From: Daphnia pulex
Taxonomy: Eukaryota; Arthropoda; Branchiopoda; Diplostraca; Daphniidae
Assembly: GCF_021134715.1 (NCBI RefSeq)
Contig: NC_060019.1
Coordinates: 12,042,001 to 12,106,000 of the forward strand
Direction: 5' to 3'
Length of the DNA: 64,000 nucleotides
A program made the position numbers and the translations under genes. The notes beneath the pieces were generated by a model. The model had not been told where the DNA came from. It searched no databases and saw only the letters and a list, made by a program, of their open reading frames with translations. Below, in pieces: positions 40,001 through 54,600 of the stretch (the first letter of the stretch is position 1; each line of letters starts with the position of its first letter).

Positions 40001-43000
40001 TGCTGGACTGTGTTGCTGGTATATACCTAAAGACGAGAAAGACCGCGCGAGTCCGATCGCAGAAGAAGGGAACGAAAACAAACAATGCAATAAGATGGCG
40101 ACAAATCGATCGCGTTATATCACGGACCACAAAATACTGTCTAGGCTGTATATACGTCTAACATTGACAGCAGTCGAGGATCGGTCGCGCCACAGCAGTT
40201 CCTGTAAAGAAGGCTCCTCTTTATATACTCAAATGACTCCAAGTATAAACGGACCTAACTATTATATACTTAGCTAATCTGAGGATGTATCCGACTAAAG
40301 CTTTGTTATCAATATCAGCAGGGTTTATCCTTTTTTTCTATTCTCTCTGTTCCATTATACTCGTCGCTTTATTTCTTTTATTTCTTTTTTTTTCAGCGGC
40401 TTTTCTTTTATATCTTTTTCTATCTTTATCTATCTCTCGTTCATCTACTTATTTCTTTGGTTAGTGGCACTAACGTTTTATATTTTCCCGTGTTGAAGAG
40501 ATGGCGCGCGAAGTGATTGATTCCAAACTGTATACACTCTTATTCAGCGGCACATCTAATAAAAGAAGTGTGGACCTGACTAGAATACTTACGGTACTAC
40601 AGCACACGCAGACTGGCTCGTGCTGCGCCTCAGATGAAATAGAAAGGGATTGTATATACTACATATAGTATGGGAAAGGAGTTTTCGGGATCGCAGGATG
40701 GGGAAGAAGAAAGGAGTGAAAGTAGAGGGGAGAAAGAAGATTTCACGTCGTTGGTCGTAATCGATCGAAAGCGGTTGCCGCTGAAGGCGGTTGCTTAAAA
40801 AAGTTTTTTTTTTCTTTTTGTCTTCGCGGGTTGGTATAGTAGATGAAAGGCAGCAACAAACGCGTTTGAACCACGTTAACGCCATTTGAAGGTTGGAATG
40901 GTGGGCAGATGTTTAGACCGCATCGTTTCGATATGCGATCGAGCGTGGTTTAGAGCTCAAGAGCGCTCTACATATATAAGCCATTGCTGACTCGGCAGCA
41001 CGTACGAGGCGAAGAATAAGAGTCACAGAGTCATTGACACATTTAATTGATGACGATGTGCGGAGGGGCCGTCAAAGCGTATCAGCAGAAAAGGTGATGA
41101 CAAGAAAAAGAAATATCATGATCGATGGTTCAAATTGTAATGCATTCCTCAAACCGTAGACATCCCTTCCTGAAAAGGGGGGGAAAGCCTATATATATAG
41201 GTATAGCACACGCTTGTCATATTGAATATATAGCCTACATTGTGTGGCCACTTCTTTATCAATGAAAAGAAAACTTTAATTGATATAGTAGCCTATTAAC
41301 CACGGTAGCCTATATTTATGTGTTAACTGAATTGGGATGTTCAACGTCGTACACCTATACACCATATCATGATTTAAAATAAGCTAATAGGCCTAGGCTA
41401 GGCAATAATTATACGTTACTAAAAAATCGATATCAAAACTTTGCATAATCGCTAGATTATTTATTAATATTTTACGTTTCTGAGTTGAAATCTTTGAATT
41501 ATTATAATTTTTTTTATCTATTGTGTTACAAAATTTGTGACGCTATCGACGTTTATACAAAAGACTTTTCTTAAAATATTATTATATTTCTAAATGAATT
41601 TTTTTAGGAAAGCCTATAGTTAACCGACCTTTTTCCACAAATAAGTTTTGATATAAAATGTGTCCTTTTTTCAGTAGAAATATCTCTGCATTCGATCAAC
41701 GATGGTAACGACAGTGTTAAACTCATAGGGTTCTGCTAAGAACATGAACATGAAACGTGATTAGGATATATAATTGCCGATGTCACAGACACATGACAGA
41801 GTCTATATTAGTTCCCTGTTATTTGAACACTTCCTAAATGGTTTATTGCATTTTGACCTTTATAGGCCTACATCAAGTCTAGATGCGAAACACCGAATTG
41901 CTGCTGGTCTCCTACCTAATATGAGCCTATTTTTCATAATAGGTCTAAGTGTGCTGTGTGAGATATATGTGCGTAATAAATGCGTATAATAAAGCAAAGT
42001 TCAATCCTTCTATATATTAGTTAGGAATAAACCGAAGAACACGAAAGTAGCCTAACCATTTTGAACAATATTGCGCGTTGATATTCCCTGCACTCTTCTT
42101 CAGACCCTCTTCTTTCAACAGATCCGAGTTCCTCTTTTAATTTATTTGTAAACGTACCTATATATATTATTCTTTTTATATAGTTATGAATCTGCTATAA
42201 ATTGTAAGATTTGGTACTTATACCATACATTTAACACAACGATTCTATAATTTATGCATAAAGCGCAGCATGAAACGAAGTTGAAATCATGTTCTCTCTA
42301 AGCGAAGTTCGCGATTGTGCTAATGTGCTCCCCTTATTCCGTCTTATATTCACTAGTTATTCTGACTTTCTGTATAGCTTTACGGATGAGTTGAACATTG
42401 AACTATAGCGTACTATATATACAGAATACGTACATAGCGTACATACAACGATGTATATAAACTTCGGCGAACGGTTAACGAACACTAAAGTTACACTTAA
42501 GTCTGTCTCGTAATGTTAAGTACGTAATTGGAAATTATTGCAATTTTGGCTGCGTGAGAGCAGCTTTAGAGGAAAGTTGTAATACTGCAGAAATTTATGG
42601 CTAGAACCAATGACTGGAAAGGTCAAATTGGTCATTTGCACTTCTTCAAGTGTTTATAATCTGACCCATCAGGTTTTGAGAGTATAGCCTAGGCTGTACA
42701 CGAGTGTATTCCAGCAATGATTTCTTGCTCTGGATTTTTATCCTCGCTTGTATTCACGCTGTTTGGGGTTTTACTACATTAACATATTGATATCTTATTA
42801 TTCAGAATTCTGAGATGTCATTTGCATGTTGAGGAAACCATTGATTTCAACGATTTTATGGCTGGCTATTGGATTATTGATCGGTGATGCGTTTTTCCAA
42901 ATTGAACTATCCATCACGAACGGTTTCGTGTCGCTATCACAACAACCAAACAATTTTTCTTTTACTTTTCATGGTTTGATATTAGGCCTATATAGTGCGG

Positions 43001-46000
43001 TAGTATGTATATAATATGTGTATCGGCTATATATTAAATTCGAATATTGTATACGAATTGCATCCTTTAATATAATTTTTTTTTAAATCGACTTTTTTCA
43101 TCAATCGTGACTGATATATTAATCAAAAGTACCTCAATTCTGTGAACAACGAAAACTGAAGTGATTGCTTATCTTCTGACTGGAAGCTTCAACAGTCATA
43201 TTTTGAAATGGCGAACAAACAACATATATAAGGAAGGAAACTGTGTATATGCTGTCGGATCAATAAGACGAATAACAAGAAGAGTTGTACCATGCCTAAT
43301 ACGGAACGACGGAGGAAGGAAGGGGGAAATAAAATGGAATAATATAACATGAAGGAAAGAAGTTGCTTGGCGTGGAACTATAAAATCAACACAAAAACAA
43401 CAAGCAAAGATTTCCTTCAATTTTCCTCTTCCTTTAGTTTCCTATTTATACCTGCACGTCTACAAGAAATGTAAACTAAGAGACGAAGACCGTTTAAGTT
43501 ATAGGTTTCGATCTGAATCAAATGGATAAAGTGAAAAAAAAAATCCACACAATGCGATTTTCAAAGTGCTTGGGCACGTTGGCGTATATATAGCCGTTAA
43601 GACTGAGTGACCGATGGAAAGTGAGTCAACAGCTGAGCGGGGGCGACAAAGTGTTTCGAAATAAAAATTCAACTTTAAATATTTTATAGTTTATCGTCAT
43701 TTCCCATTCCGTGCTCTTATATTATTTTGTTCACTTTTCACTCTTCACTATATTTACATTTTCTTTGTTCTCGAATGCGAAATCTGATCGCACTGATGGC
43801 CATTATACAGTCGAGTTCCCTTGGTCTCCAACTCACCTACTTGTATAGCAACCATAACTAACTACTAGGATACATCTATATATTATAGAAGGAGTAAACT
43901 ATATATAATAGTGAACTATAAATATAGAATTTGCTACACTGTCCTGCTCTTCATTGCTGAGTAGGTTTCATTATTGTTCGACTGTCAGCAGAGCTCTGAC
44001 ACATCCCAAACCTCTTTCACATCGGAGGCATCCGATATTTTAAGTCGTTTTATAGTTTTGGCTGGTTTTACAAGTTTTCAGTTACCAGGGCGCCCGATTT
44101 GTTTACCGTGGTCCTGCCGCTTGAGTCATCATCAATTCCTTCAGTCTCTTAACTCATGAAAAAAGTAATTTGACATAATAATGTTACGCCCACTTTATCA
44201 ATGACAAATTAATAATTCTTGGAGATGGATCGGTGCCTAATATATAACTTGCTGAGTTTTTTATGATGCGCACAATGTATTATGAACTATTCACGAAAAT
44301 ATATAATCGGAAGTCATTGCACATATATAGCAAAGAGAAAAACTGATTAATGAGAGAATTGCATGGCAAGCGATTCGTCATCATAGTATTATATTTCAAG
44401 TTGATAAATAGCCTAATTAACTATTAAGTTTTTGTCTTGGAGTCTATCCACCGTTAGTTTGAAATTAGATTTAGCATATGGCCTTTTAAGCATTTTCTTT
44501 TGGTGGAAGAGTAATTTTTATGGAGATCTTATAGATTTTAGAAATATTTGGTATCGTATATTATAACTATTTTTCTTTTCCCTTAAAACTTACAATTAGC
44601 TAATTCTTCTAAAGACAAATTCAACCAATTAACTCCCCCCCCCCTTCATCCTATTGGTCTTCCCCTTTCCAGCACCCTTCAATTTCCGACGACAGCACAG
44701 ACCTAATGATAATATTTTCCTTCTAAAGAGTAAATCCTTGTGATGGATGCTTGGGAGTCTATTGTTTAGACATTTCTTAGAACTGAAGCACTGAAGCACT
44801 CAATTGCCTTGCAAATTGTAAACCTTTGACAATGTACAGTTCTAAGGGACGGAGCTTCGGCTAAAGCCTATTTATATAAATTCCAGACTGCATGTTGATT
44901 ATATGCCGTAAGTGGCTGCGGGTGCGGCGGATGATGCTGTATATCCGTTGACGATTTCTTTTTAGAGTACTTCGAAGTCTCGCACTCGAAGCACACTGCT
45001 TTTCGTACACAACCACAAAACCTGGCAATAATAAATTGAAAACAGTTACTTTCTCTTCTTGCTGGATGCAATTTTATACCTTTTATTTCTTTTTTTCGAC
45101 TATAGGCCTATTACTTTTTTATTATGTTCTCAACAGGAAATTCAGTTTAGTTTGTTTGAACAAAATCCCATCTAGATTTGAGATCCCTAAGACAATTCCA
45201 TAAATACATATCGCTATCACAGATCTTAAATCACATTCAATCTCATCATCTTTATAAAAAGAGATGAGATCTTTTCTTATTTCATTCTCAATCTCATCAC
45301 TTATTCCAGCCTTTTTATACACCCAAATACAGAAATTTATGGCCTCTGATCAGTATCGTATAGGCGTAGCGTATAGGCTACCATATAATAGTTAAACCCG
45401 CGGGCGTATGGTTAATTCTTTCTTTTCCATGCATGGATCGTATTATATCGGTCGAATGCGCAAGGCATTCACGAATAGCTTTTATATTCGTTCAAAAATT
45501 CCTTAACAAATCACATATTGTATATTTTAAAAGAAATGGTGTCATTTTTCATATCAAGCGACTATTTGTAAAAAGGCTGAAAGTTTATAAAAACAAAATC
45601 TAAATGAGACATGAAAACTGAAATAAACTTACTAAAGCAGCAGCAGCAGTTAAGCGCGGAGAAAATAGATCTTTCTGAAAATCGTCGATATAATGATGAC
45701 ATTTGTTGTATGTAACACGGTTAATCTTTAACTATCAAGAGTAAACGAGGGTGACGAACAAGTCACTTGCTCTTCATAGATGTGTATAGGCTATATAAAT
45801 CCACGTAGACTTGGAACGGACCATCTGTGCAAACACTGATCTATAAAGCTATATAAAGGATGCTGCTCGTGACCAGCGGTCGATGACTCTGTCAGCTGCA
45901 GGTTTCTCTGTTTCTCTTTTTTTTTTGACCTCCGTTATCTCTTCTGCTGCCATATTTGTTCGACGGTAGGCCTATTTCGATTCGGGATTCATGGAAGATA

Positions 46001-48624
46001 CCAAAGGGTTGCAACTCTTCTTTACACTTGTACAGCAGCAATAGTATCGGTGGGCGCTGTCTTGTTCTGCAAGCAGCACACAGCTGCGCCGCACTGCAAT
46101 ACTTATTCTTTCTTTATAAGTATTTCCTCCTTTCACTTTCTTATCTTTCTTTATATAGCGGTTTGGGGATAAAAAAATACGGAAAATGGAAGAAGAAGGA
46201 AGAAATATAAGAGCAAAGAAAAGTGAATGGAAGAAAAAGGAAAAGGATAGAAATAAAAGAAAGGGGACAAAAAGTGAAAGGAGAGAAAGTAGGAGGGGGC
46301 GTGGGAGGAAAGTAAAAAAAGGCGAAAATAAAGCAAAGGACGTCTATATACACACAAAGAATGGGCTCAATGAAAACAGGAAAGAACTCGGAAGCAGTCA
46401 GAAGAGATTCATCACCAAGTCAAGAACCCAGATTCAATTCTTTAACGCGTACTGCTGCTGATTGCCATTGAGTGCGCAGTGCATGTCAAGTTAGCAGGTT
46501 AATCTAGCTTATACGAGATTGTAGGTTAGGTGCTATTCAATGTTATTCATGTACTGTTGTGACGTTTAATCATAATATGGATGGTGCAGCACATCAGTAA
46601 TATTCAACGAGGTTATGGTGAGCTCCACGCTGCTGCAAGCATATTAAGCTCGTATATATATACGACTTTATACCATAAAGTCTTCTTAATCTTTTAATCA
46701 CCTTACATGATGGACAAAGCTATTATCCAGGCACCAGCAGGCATGTAAGGGCTATAATTATAAATGTTTTCTTCTTCGTAGCAGTTTTTTTTATTTGTTA
46801 GGCCTATAATTGTCTTTTAATTATAGAAAATTAATCAAATCCAACACAATCCTGAAATATTGTGATAATGAAGAAATAGGAAATGTTAACCTATAAAGTC
46901 ATTATAGTTGGAAGAAATCCATTTTTTCCAGCCGCCAAAGAAAACGAGATTTGAGACATCTTCCAACATCATCCATGTAACTGGCAGAAGCGGATGAACA
47001 TCGCTCGCCGTCGCCATCGAGTATAGGCGTGAGTCTTGGGTCGTTATTACTTTCTTTTGCCAGATGCTTTCTCTGCTGCCTTCACGAACATGGTGAAGCC
47101 ATTTTTCTTCGCCTTAAACCCCCAACAGGCCGACACTGCGGCCCACAAAAGAAAAAGTAAAACATAAAAGTAAACTCTTGAGCTTGGGAATCTGAATGGT
47201 TGCCTTGTTGCCCTTGTGCTTTTGTTGCGCGCTCGCTTTTCATTTCAATGTTTCGAAGCGAGGCGCCAGAAAAAAATAAATGTTGTCATTCTATCGACCA
47301 AAAGACAAACGAGCGAGAACAAAAATAACACGTATATAGAAAGAAAAGGCAGCAAAATAGAATTCTTAAAATATTAATCAGGGTAGTTGTAAACAAAAGC
47401 AGTGAGAAAACAGTGGGTAATTCTAGAAATAAGAAATAATCAAACACACAACTCGTTGAATTAAGCACATAATTTTTTCATGTTGGACCAACCTAGCCAA
47501 AGTGAAAAGGGGGCTGGTCCAAGATTTTTCCCTCTATTTCTCTTTTGTTAGGCCACTTTTAGGATTTATAATTTTTATCAGTTAAACGGAATGACAAAAT
47601 CTTGGACAAAATTTTAAATTTAAATTGTAATGGAAAGTTGCACAATGTGTAATTGAGTTTGTTAAATATTCGCATGCATTTTCCAACTTTTCGCGGATTT
47701 ACTGAAAATTAAGACTAACATTAACGAAACGACTGTAGGCATAATTTATGTGATATAAGATCGTATAGACAATAATTATTTGGGGAACTCGAATTGAGCT
47801 AAAAGAATTATACACAATAACTTAAATATAATATATATATATAATATAGTTTTGAATATGCCTCGAAAGCTTTCCAAAGAGATAAAATATTGATAGCCTA
47901 TAGGCCTACTATAGAACAACTTATACCAGCACACTAATATTAGGCCTACTAGCTAAATATTTTATCCTTTTATAAACAGCATTTTTCTTTATAAAAAAAA
48001 CATGGAAAATTTGTAAGATGAATGTACAATTTTCATATTTTTTCCAATTATTCGATCCTTTTCTTCCGTCTAGCGCTATATATATATCCGGTCGCCTTAT
48101 TTAGACCAATTTTTGAATTTTAATAACTGTCGTCATATTAGCACAGAAGCACATTCTCTATAATATAATAGACCTACAATAGTTCGAGTTCTCGGTAAAC
48201 ATAATTTTATCTTGCTCAAGCCACTGCGAGATCGAATTGATTCAAGATCATGCCCTATACTGAAGGATAGCATCTTCATCTATTAATGGTGGCGGGTGGT
48301 TGAACAGAATGCCTTAGTGTGGTTTGAGGTTCTCGATCGGGTAGTTTATGTAGCAGAATGATGGTAAGTCGAACCACTCCTAGATTAATGCAGCTATCGA
48401 TTCACTATTCACCTATCGTTCGCCTAGCTTTCAAACCCTGAAGTGTGGAAACTTAAGTCAACACGCAACTGAGTAGGTAGATGGGCAACTAGGCGATTTC
48501 GCCGTAGTCGTAATCGTGAAAAAGGGAAATAAAGAAAGCAATGAAAGTAGAAAAAAGGGGAAAAAAGCGAGACTTGCCTGAGAAAAGTATAAAAAGAGAG
48601 GGAGAGAGAGAGAGAGAGAGAGAG

Positions 48625-48687
<63 letters not shown>

Positions 48688-51600
48688 AAAAGAGAAAGAC
48701 AGAAAGAAAGAACAGGAAGGGACAGGGAGGAAGAAAGAGGGATGGCCTAGGACAGCAAGGTTTGATGGATGATCGAGCTATCGAGCTTTTGTTTACGCAG
48801 AATGGACTTTTCCCAAGACTTCTCCGCAATCCAGCACACGCCTACTACTCCCCCATCCTGATTTCGATCATAAAAAGTCTATACATCAGCTTGAAACCAG
48901 AAGGACATGGGAGTCACGTTATTGACTTGATGTTTTTTTTCTTTGGAGGTCAATCAATTCAAGCTCTTCCGATCAAAACCTATGACCAGTTTATAATACA
49001 TTTAAGAATGAAAACCTGGAATGCATGACTTTGATGGTTATGGAAGCAGCAAAAAGATGTCCGTCACTGGAATCCAGAAAATACGTTGGATCCCTTGTGT
49101 AAGTGTAACGATAAAAGGAGAAGGTGGGAGAAGGAACAGCAACGAGAAAAATTCTAAATCGCGCAGTAAAAGATTCAACGGTGGCTTTTTTGCAGCATTT
49201 TATCACTTTAAAGGTCTGCATAAAACAGCATAGGCCTATGTGCTTTTAGAAGCAAGACATACAAAACGGATCATTTTAATTTCGTTTTTTGGGATGAAGA
49301 AGGGGAAATAGCTTACGTCATTTCCCAATAAAAAAAACAACAAAATATTTGGGTTTTCCTTTGGATATAGTCAACCGAAGGATAGGACTACAGATAGTTC
49401 ATGTAAGGAAATGTCAAAGACATAAGCATTTTCAGCCGTGAAAATAAATAAAAATGTATTTAGGCCTATAACAGCATCAGATATTAATTATTTTATCATA
49501 TAAATTAAGTTATTTAAATAGACATACATATATAGGCCTATATATTAAGATTTAATTAATTTGAAACATTCTGAGAAGTTGTGAGAAGAAAAACATATAC
49601 AGTACCCACCAAACTATTAGGTACACCCCCCTATTTTCAATGCATTCTTATGGCACTACGTGTCCTAGAAAAAATGCAATAACTCTTGAACCGCTTGGGC
49701 TAGATTTTTTTCCTTTTGGCCCTGAGTAGATCTAATGATGATCTACATTTTTTCTACACATGAAGTTGTCGTAGGATTAACCCCCACGGCGCTACGGTAT
49801 CGTTCAGTTTATTAGGTACACCCGTTTTCCCCCCATATGCGCCGTGTTAAATACGGCGTTTTCCAAAATTTACAAAAAATACTAAAAATCAAGCTAAAAT
49901 CTTTTTCTTTGTGCCAAAAGATGCAGAATTCTTCACTCTATACGAATATAAAGAATAATTTACAATCAAACCAACTCAGAGAACCCTTCCCTATACCTCA
50001 AAGTTTTCCACTTCAAAATTTGTACTTTTTTCAACAAACTTGCACTTTCGCCAGCAGAGGGCGCCCAATTTCGCCAAATTTTGAAGTGGAAAACTTTGAG
50101 GTATAGGGAAGGGTTCTCTGAGTTGGTTTGATTGTAAATTATTCTTTATATTCGCATAGAGTGAAGAATTCTGCATCTTTTGGCACAAAGAAAAAGATTT
50201 TAGCTTGATTTTTTGTATTTTTTGTAAATTTTGGAAAACGCCGTATTTAACACGGCGCATATGGGGGGAAAACGGGTGTACCTAATAAACTGAACGATAC
50301 CGTAGCGCCGTGGGGGTTAATCCTACGACAACTTCATGTGTAGAAAAAATGTAGATCATCATTAGATCTACTCAGGGCCAAAAGGAAAAAAATCTAGCCC
50401 AAGCGGTTCAAGAGTTATTGCATTTTTCTAGGACACGTAGTGCCATAAGAATGCATTGAAAATAGGGGGGTGTACCTAATAGTTTGGTGGGTACTGTATA
50501 AGAATAAAAAAATTTAAAAAGTGTAGCTTATATATTTAAGCATTGAAACAAATTTAATTTGGGTAAACAAAATAGCCAAAATGCCAAATAAAATAGCTTC
50601 TGTAGGCTATACAATAAAAGAAAATTGCATGGCAAATGGATGGAAAATAATATAACACAACAACCGACAACATCACACACAAACAATAAAACCTAAAAAT
50701 AATGTATGCAATATACGTTTTATCAATCAATTATGCCGAGCATAAACACTGCTGATAAACTTTTGTTTGGTCTGGATTGCATTGCTGTCGCTGTTGGTAC
50801 CCTTTGCGGTGCGCTCTACCATATGTTAACCGTGCATGCTATTCTATATACGTACTCTACGTACTGAACAGATCACAGAGGGCACAATAGTAACTATGCC
50901 AATACAAGCGGGTGAAACTCGTTCGGAATCTCGACCAGCTGCATGAAACTGACCACTGAGCTCTACGTCTATACTGATGTTCAATTGTACCGTATAATAC
51001 TACATTCGCAGCACAACCAGTTCGCCGGCTATCGTCTCTTGAATACTAAATCTTAATAAGATGCATAAGCTGAGCGCTATACTATGGTACTGACAAACTT
51101 TCTATATACCACCCCAAGCGTAGAAAGTAGAATAACGTATTGATTTATGTGAATCGTGTAAATGGATTCGCAGGTATATAACCATAACGATTTAAAAAAA
51201 TAGATCGAGTTAAAAACATAAATACTGATACTATTGAATTGAATTATCGCGGGAACAAGTATCATGACTGTTTTCTATACTGGTAGGTCTACAACGCTAG
51301 GTCAGTAGTTTTTACTCGGCTTATCATCACACCTATAGTATGTCACTAGCTGTAGTACTTAATCTTGACATGTTACATGTACGACAAATAAATCATTTGG
51401 TTGAATCAAACATTTTCAGAATAACAATTCTTAAACATAAATAACCATTATATAAACCGTACAGTGTATTACACTGTTTGCTGTCAGCACCAGCAAGTTT
51501 CGATTACCATGACAACATCACGAGGGAAAACGTTAAGCAAAGATAATTTCGGATAATTTTTTCCTAAAAGCAATGCTGAATAGCCTACGGTACGATCACA

Positions 51601-54600
51601 TATAGTTATGTACAGGAAGCTCCGTAAAGTGGGCCTGTAAGTCTTCATCATCTAGTTGCCCTATTCATCGATTTTCTTTGTTAAAATCTCCCTTGCTGGT
51701 TCTCTGAGAAAAATGGGGTTTGCTAAGTTGCAAACATTTTGTGTTTTGGAGATGTTTCCAAACACATGTTTAGGTATAGGAAACAAAATGTTTGGGTATA
51801 CAGTACCTACCAAAAGTCTTTGGAAGCCCGAGAGGACCTTATGCAAAAACGCTGTTTTTGCAGTCCTCATTCGTTGGCGCGAGAGAAAACAAAGGGATGG
51901 GAGCGGAAAAAATGGGAATTTTACTTTTTCGTTTTTTAACTTCAAATGAAACTTTGAAATATCAATCAAAAAAATTGAAAATCAGACCTGATATAAAGCT
52001 AACGCAGGTCAATTTTTTGAAAAAAGTCGCGTTTCCCTAGCCCTAGCCGTTCAGCTGCAAAAAAAGGCCAAAGTGGCCTAATTTGCATAAGGTCCTCTCG
52101 GCATTCCAAAGACTTTTAGAACCGGCTAAAAGTACTTTAGGAAATGTAAAAAAAAATCTGAAAAAAATCAGAGGTGTTCTCACTACCTCTACCTATGCAC
52201 ATACCAAATTCGAAAATATTTGGTTAAAAATTGTAGTACTGAGAGGACTGCAAAAACGCTGTTTTTGCATAAGGTCATCTCGGGCTTCCAAAGACTTTTG
52301 GTAGGTACTGTAGGTAAACATTTGTTAGGTTTAGCTATACGCATCATTTTCGTTTAGAGATATGTACAGTATCCTGCAAAAAAATCCGAACGCAGCTCTT
52401 TTTCAAAAGCCCAGTTTAATGTGTATTTTTTGTTTTTAACTTTGAAGACTTCATATTATGTGTAGAATTGATTGTTTTACATAGTTCCTTTATTAGAATT
52501 AAGAAAAAAAATGCCGAGATATTTCTTTTTAAATTAAGAAAGAGACCAAGCTGTTCGGATTTTGTTGCAGGATTCTGTACAATGAATCTGGTGGGAAAGA
52601 AAAAAAGTGTCTTCCCCTTTCTTTTACATCCGTCGGTAAAAAACAAAGAAAATAAAAGCTACCCTTCTTTTAGTCACCTCAACCTCCCCCATCATACATA
52701 TGAAGCGCTTTAATCCTTTTTTCTTTAACCTCCCACCCACATTTCTCTTACTAGTGGGTGGAACTTCTGCTCTCATCCCACTTCTGTATAGGCCAGTATT
52801 GACCTACTTTGAATTATCGGGTTAAGAGATTCCAAGTTAAAATCACCAGGTCTAACATTTACGATTCCGCGTTAAGGGAAATAAATTATCTCAACACCTA
52901 TGTAACGGCAATCGGGTTGTTTAAAATAAATAAATAGCTATTTCCTTATACATCACGATATAAAAGTAGCGTCAATACAGCGTGTGAATGATCTCGCGCT
53001 GGTTTACGAAAAATTTACAAGTCCCTATTTGGTCATTCCCGAGGATAAAATCTAGCTATAGTTTCTTATTAATGTCAAGAAAACATAGCTCAGTCGGTAG
53101 CTTAGTCGTCTATGAATACAAAAAAAATACGAAATATGAGTGGCTTCGATTCCCAGAGAGAGTAAAGTTTAGATAATAATTATCGCAAGTGAGATTTTCA
53201 TTTTTTTAAAAAGAAAAAAAAAATTCGGACAAAGAAATCGAACGATGAGGGAATGAGGGGTGGGTTTGGGAGGGAGGTTCACCTTCAATTAGTGCTAAGA
53301 CCTTTTCTTCCCATTACCTTATACCTTGAACCACCTCGGGTGGTTTATGACAAAGCATTTTTGTTTCGTCATATTATCCAAACATTTCATGTTTCAGCCC
53401 TGTGGGAAAACATAACTGTTTGGCTATAGGTAAACATTTGTTTACTATTAGCAAACCCGAGCAAACCCCTCTTATGAGAGAGTTGGTTCTATCAGTAATG
53501 CGTCTTCGAAAGTATAACTGGGGACGCTTTATATTTAGAGATTGGTAAGCAATGTTGTGCTTGCTTGGTGCTTATTAGTTCCAGGTAAAATTTTTGAACA
53601 GGTGCTCCATCAAAGTGAATTTCTCACACTGGCAAAATTCAATGCTTTAGGTACTAAAAGTCTTTCAAGCTATCATCTTCGGCTTACGAAAAATGAAAAA
53701 AAAATTGCTTGTACGAAAAATTAATTTTTTTTTCATTGAGAAAAGAACATATTTTTCACAACGAAAAACGAATTTTAAAAAAGTATATAACATTCTGTGT
53801 TTCGTTAAAAAATATAACCAGCTTGCACAAAAGTGACAGAACAATAATATTTTTAGTTTTACATACTGTTTATAGTTTTTCTTAATCATATAAACTGTAA
53901 TATCTTTCAGGTTCGGGTGATGTGATTCCAGTGAAAGGACGAGGTCCAAATCCGGCACAAGAACATGAAGGACCGCAACCTTATTTTGACATTGACTTCC
54001 AGCGTAACGTTACAGCTATTTCTACTCAGACAGCATTTCTACACTGCAGAGTCAAGGATTTAGGATTAAAAGCTGTGAGTCACCCCATGGATTTCTGGTC
54101 AAAATAGCATGTTTTTTTTGTATTTAGAAATATTTGTAGGAGATTCTTATAAATTTTGTGTAGAAATAAGAAGGCAGTAGAGCCCAAAATGAAATTGAAC
54201 CCCAATTTTTAAAATGTTAAAAATGTTCTCCATCAAAATCAGATCTATAGTAAGTTATCCTTATCCTACACAGTAATACTTTCCAATGATGTGCACACCT
54301 TAGTTGCCCTGCACACTATCACCATCTATCCTCCGAATTAAGAACTTGTTTGATATCAAGTTAACCGAAGTTAACTGACGACTAGAACTTTTTTAACAAG
54401 CAATCCACCACTCAACAGCACCAACATCCCGAACCCCCACTTTTCCCATTCCGCTATGGTACGTAAAAATATAAAAAAATTCAGGTCTATACAGTTTTTT
54501 TTTACTCCAGATTCACCTTTGTTTTAAGAAGTCAAATAATCCCTACAGTTTGGGAGATATTTCATGTTAAAGTTTGGGTTTTTTAAAATTTTGCCAATTT

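Larger units (their letters stand above)
31157..53910 (+). other. giant first intron of the Dpr-like gene (about 22.75 kb)
   Basis: Donor GTAAGT at 31157 and acceptor TCTTTCAG at 53910; both sides phase 1, so the junction restores a Gly codon. Open frames inside lack recognisable domains. Content: many TAGGCCTA palindromes, CTG/CAG runs (for example 32910-32930), the GA/GAAA microsatellite near 48.6 kb, three TA-flanked inverted-repeat elements between 49.6 and 52.6 kb, and a tRNA-like relic at 53.1 kb. Additional exons or nested RNAs cannot be excluded. Confidence 0.8.

Noticed and set aside
42826..43014. 62-codon frame with a hydrophobic, signal-like start
   Set aside because: It has no donor site joining to the Ig exons in phase that I could support and no family match, and it lies in AT-rich intron sequence.
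48458..48829. Open frames on both strands over the GA/GAAA tract
   Set aside because: They are low-complexity products of the microsatellite.
49837..50260. Two near-identical 89-codon frames on opposite strands
   Set aside because: They are the same sequence in the two arms of the foldback element and show no family or splice context.
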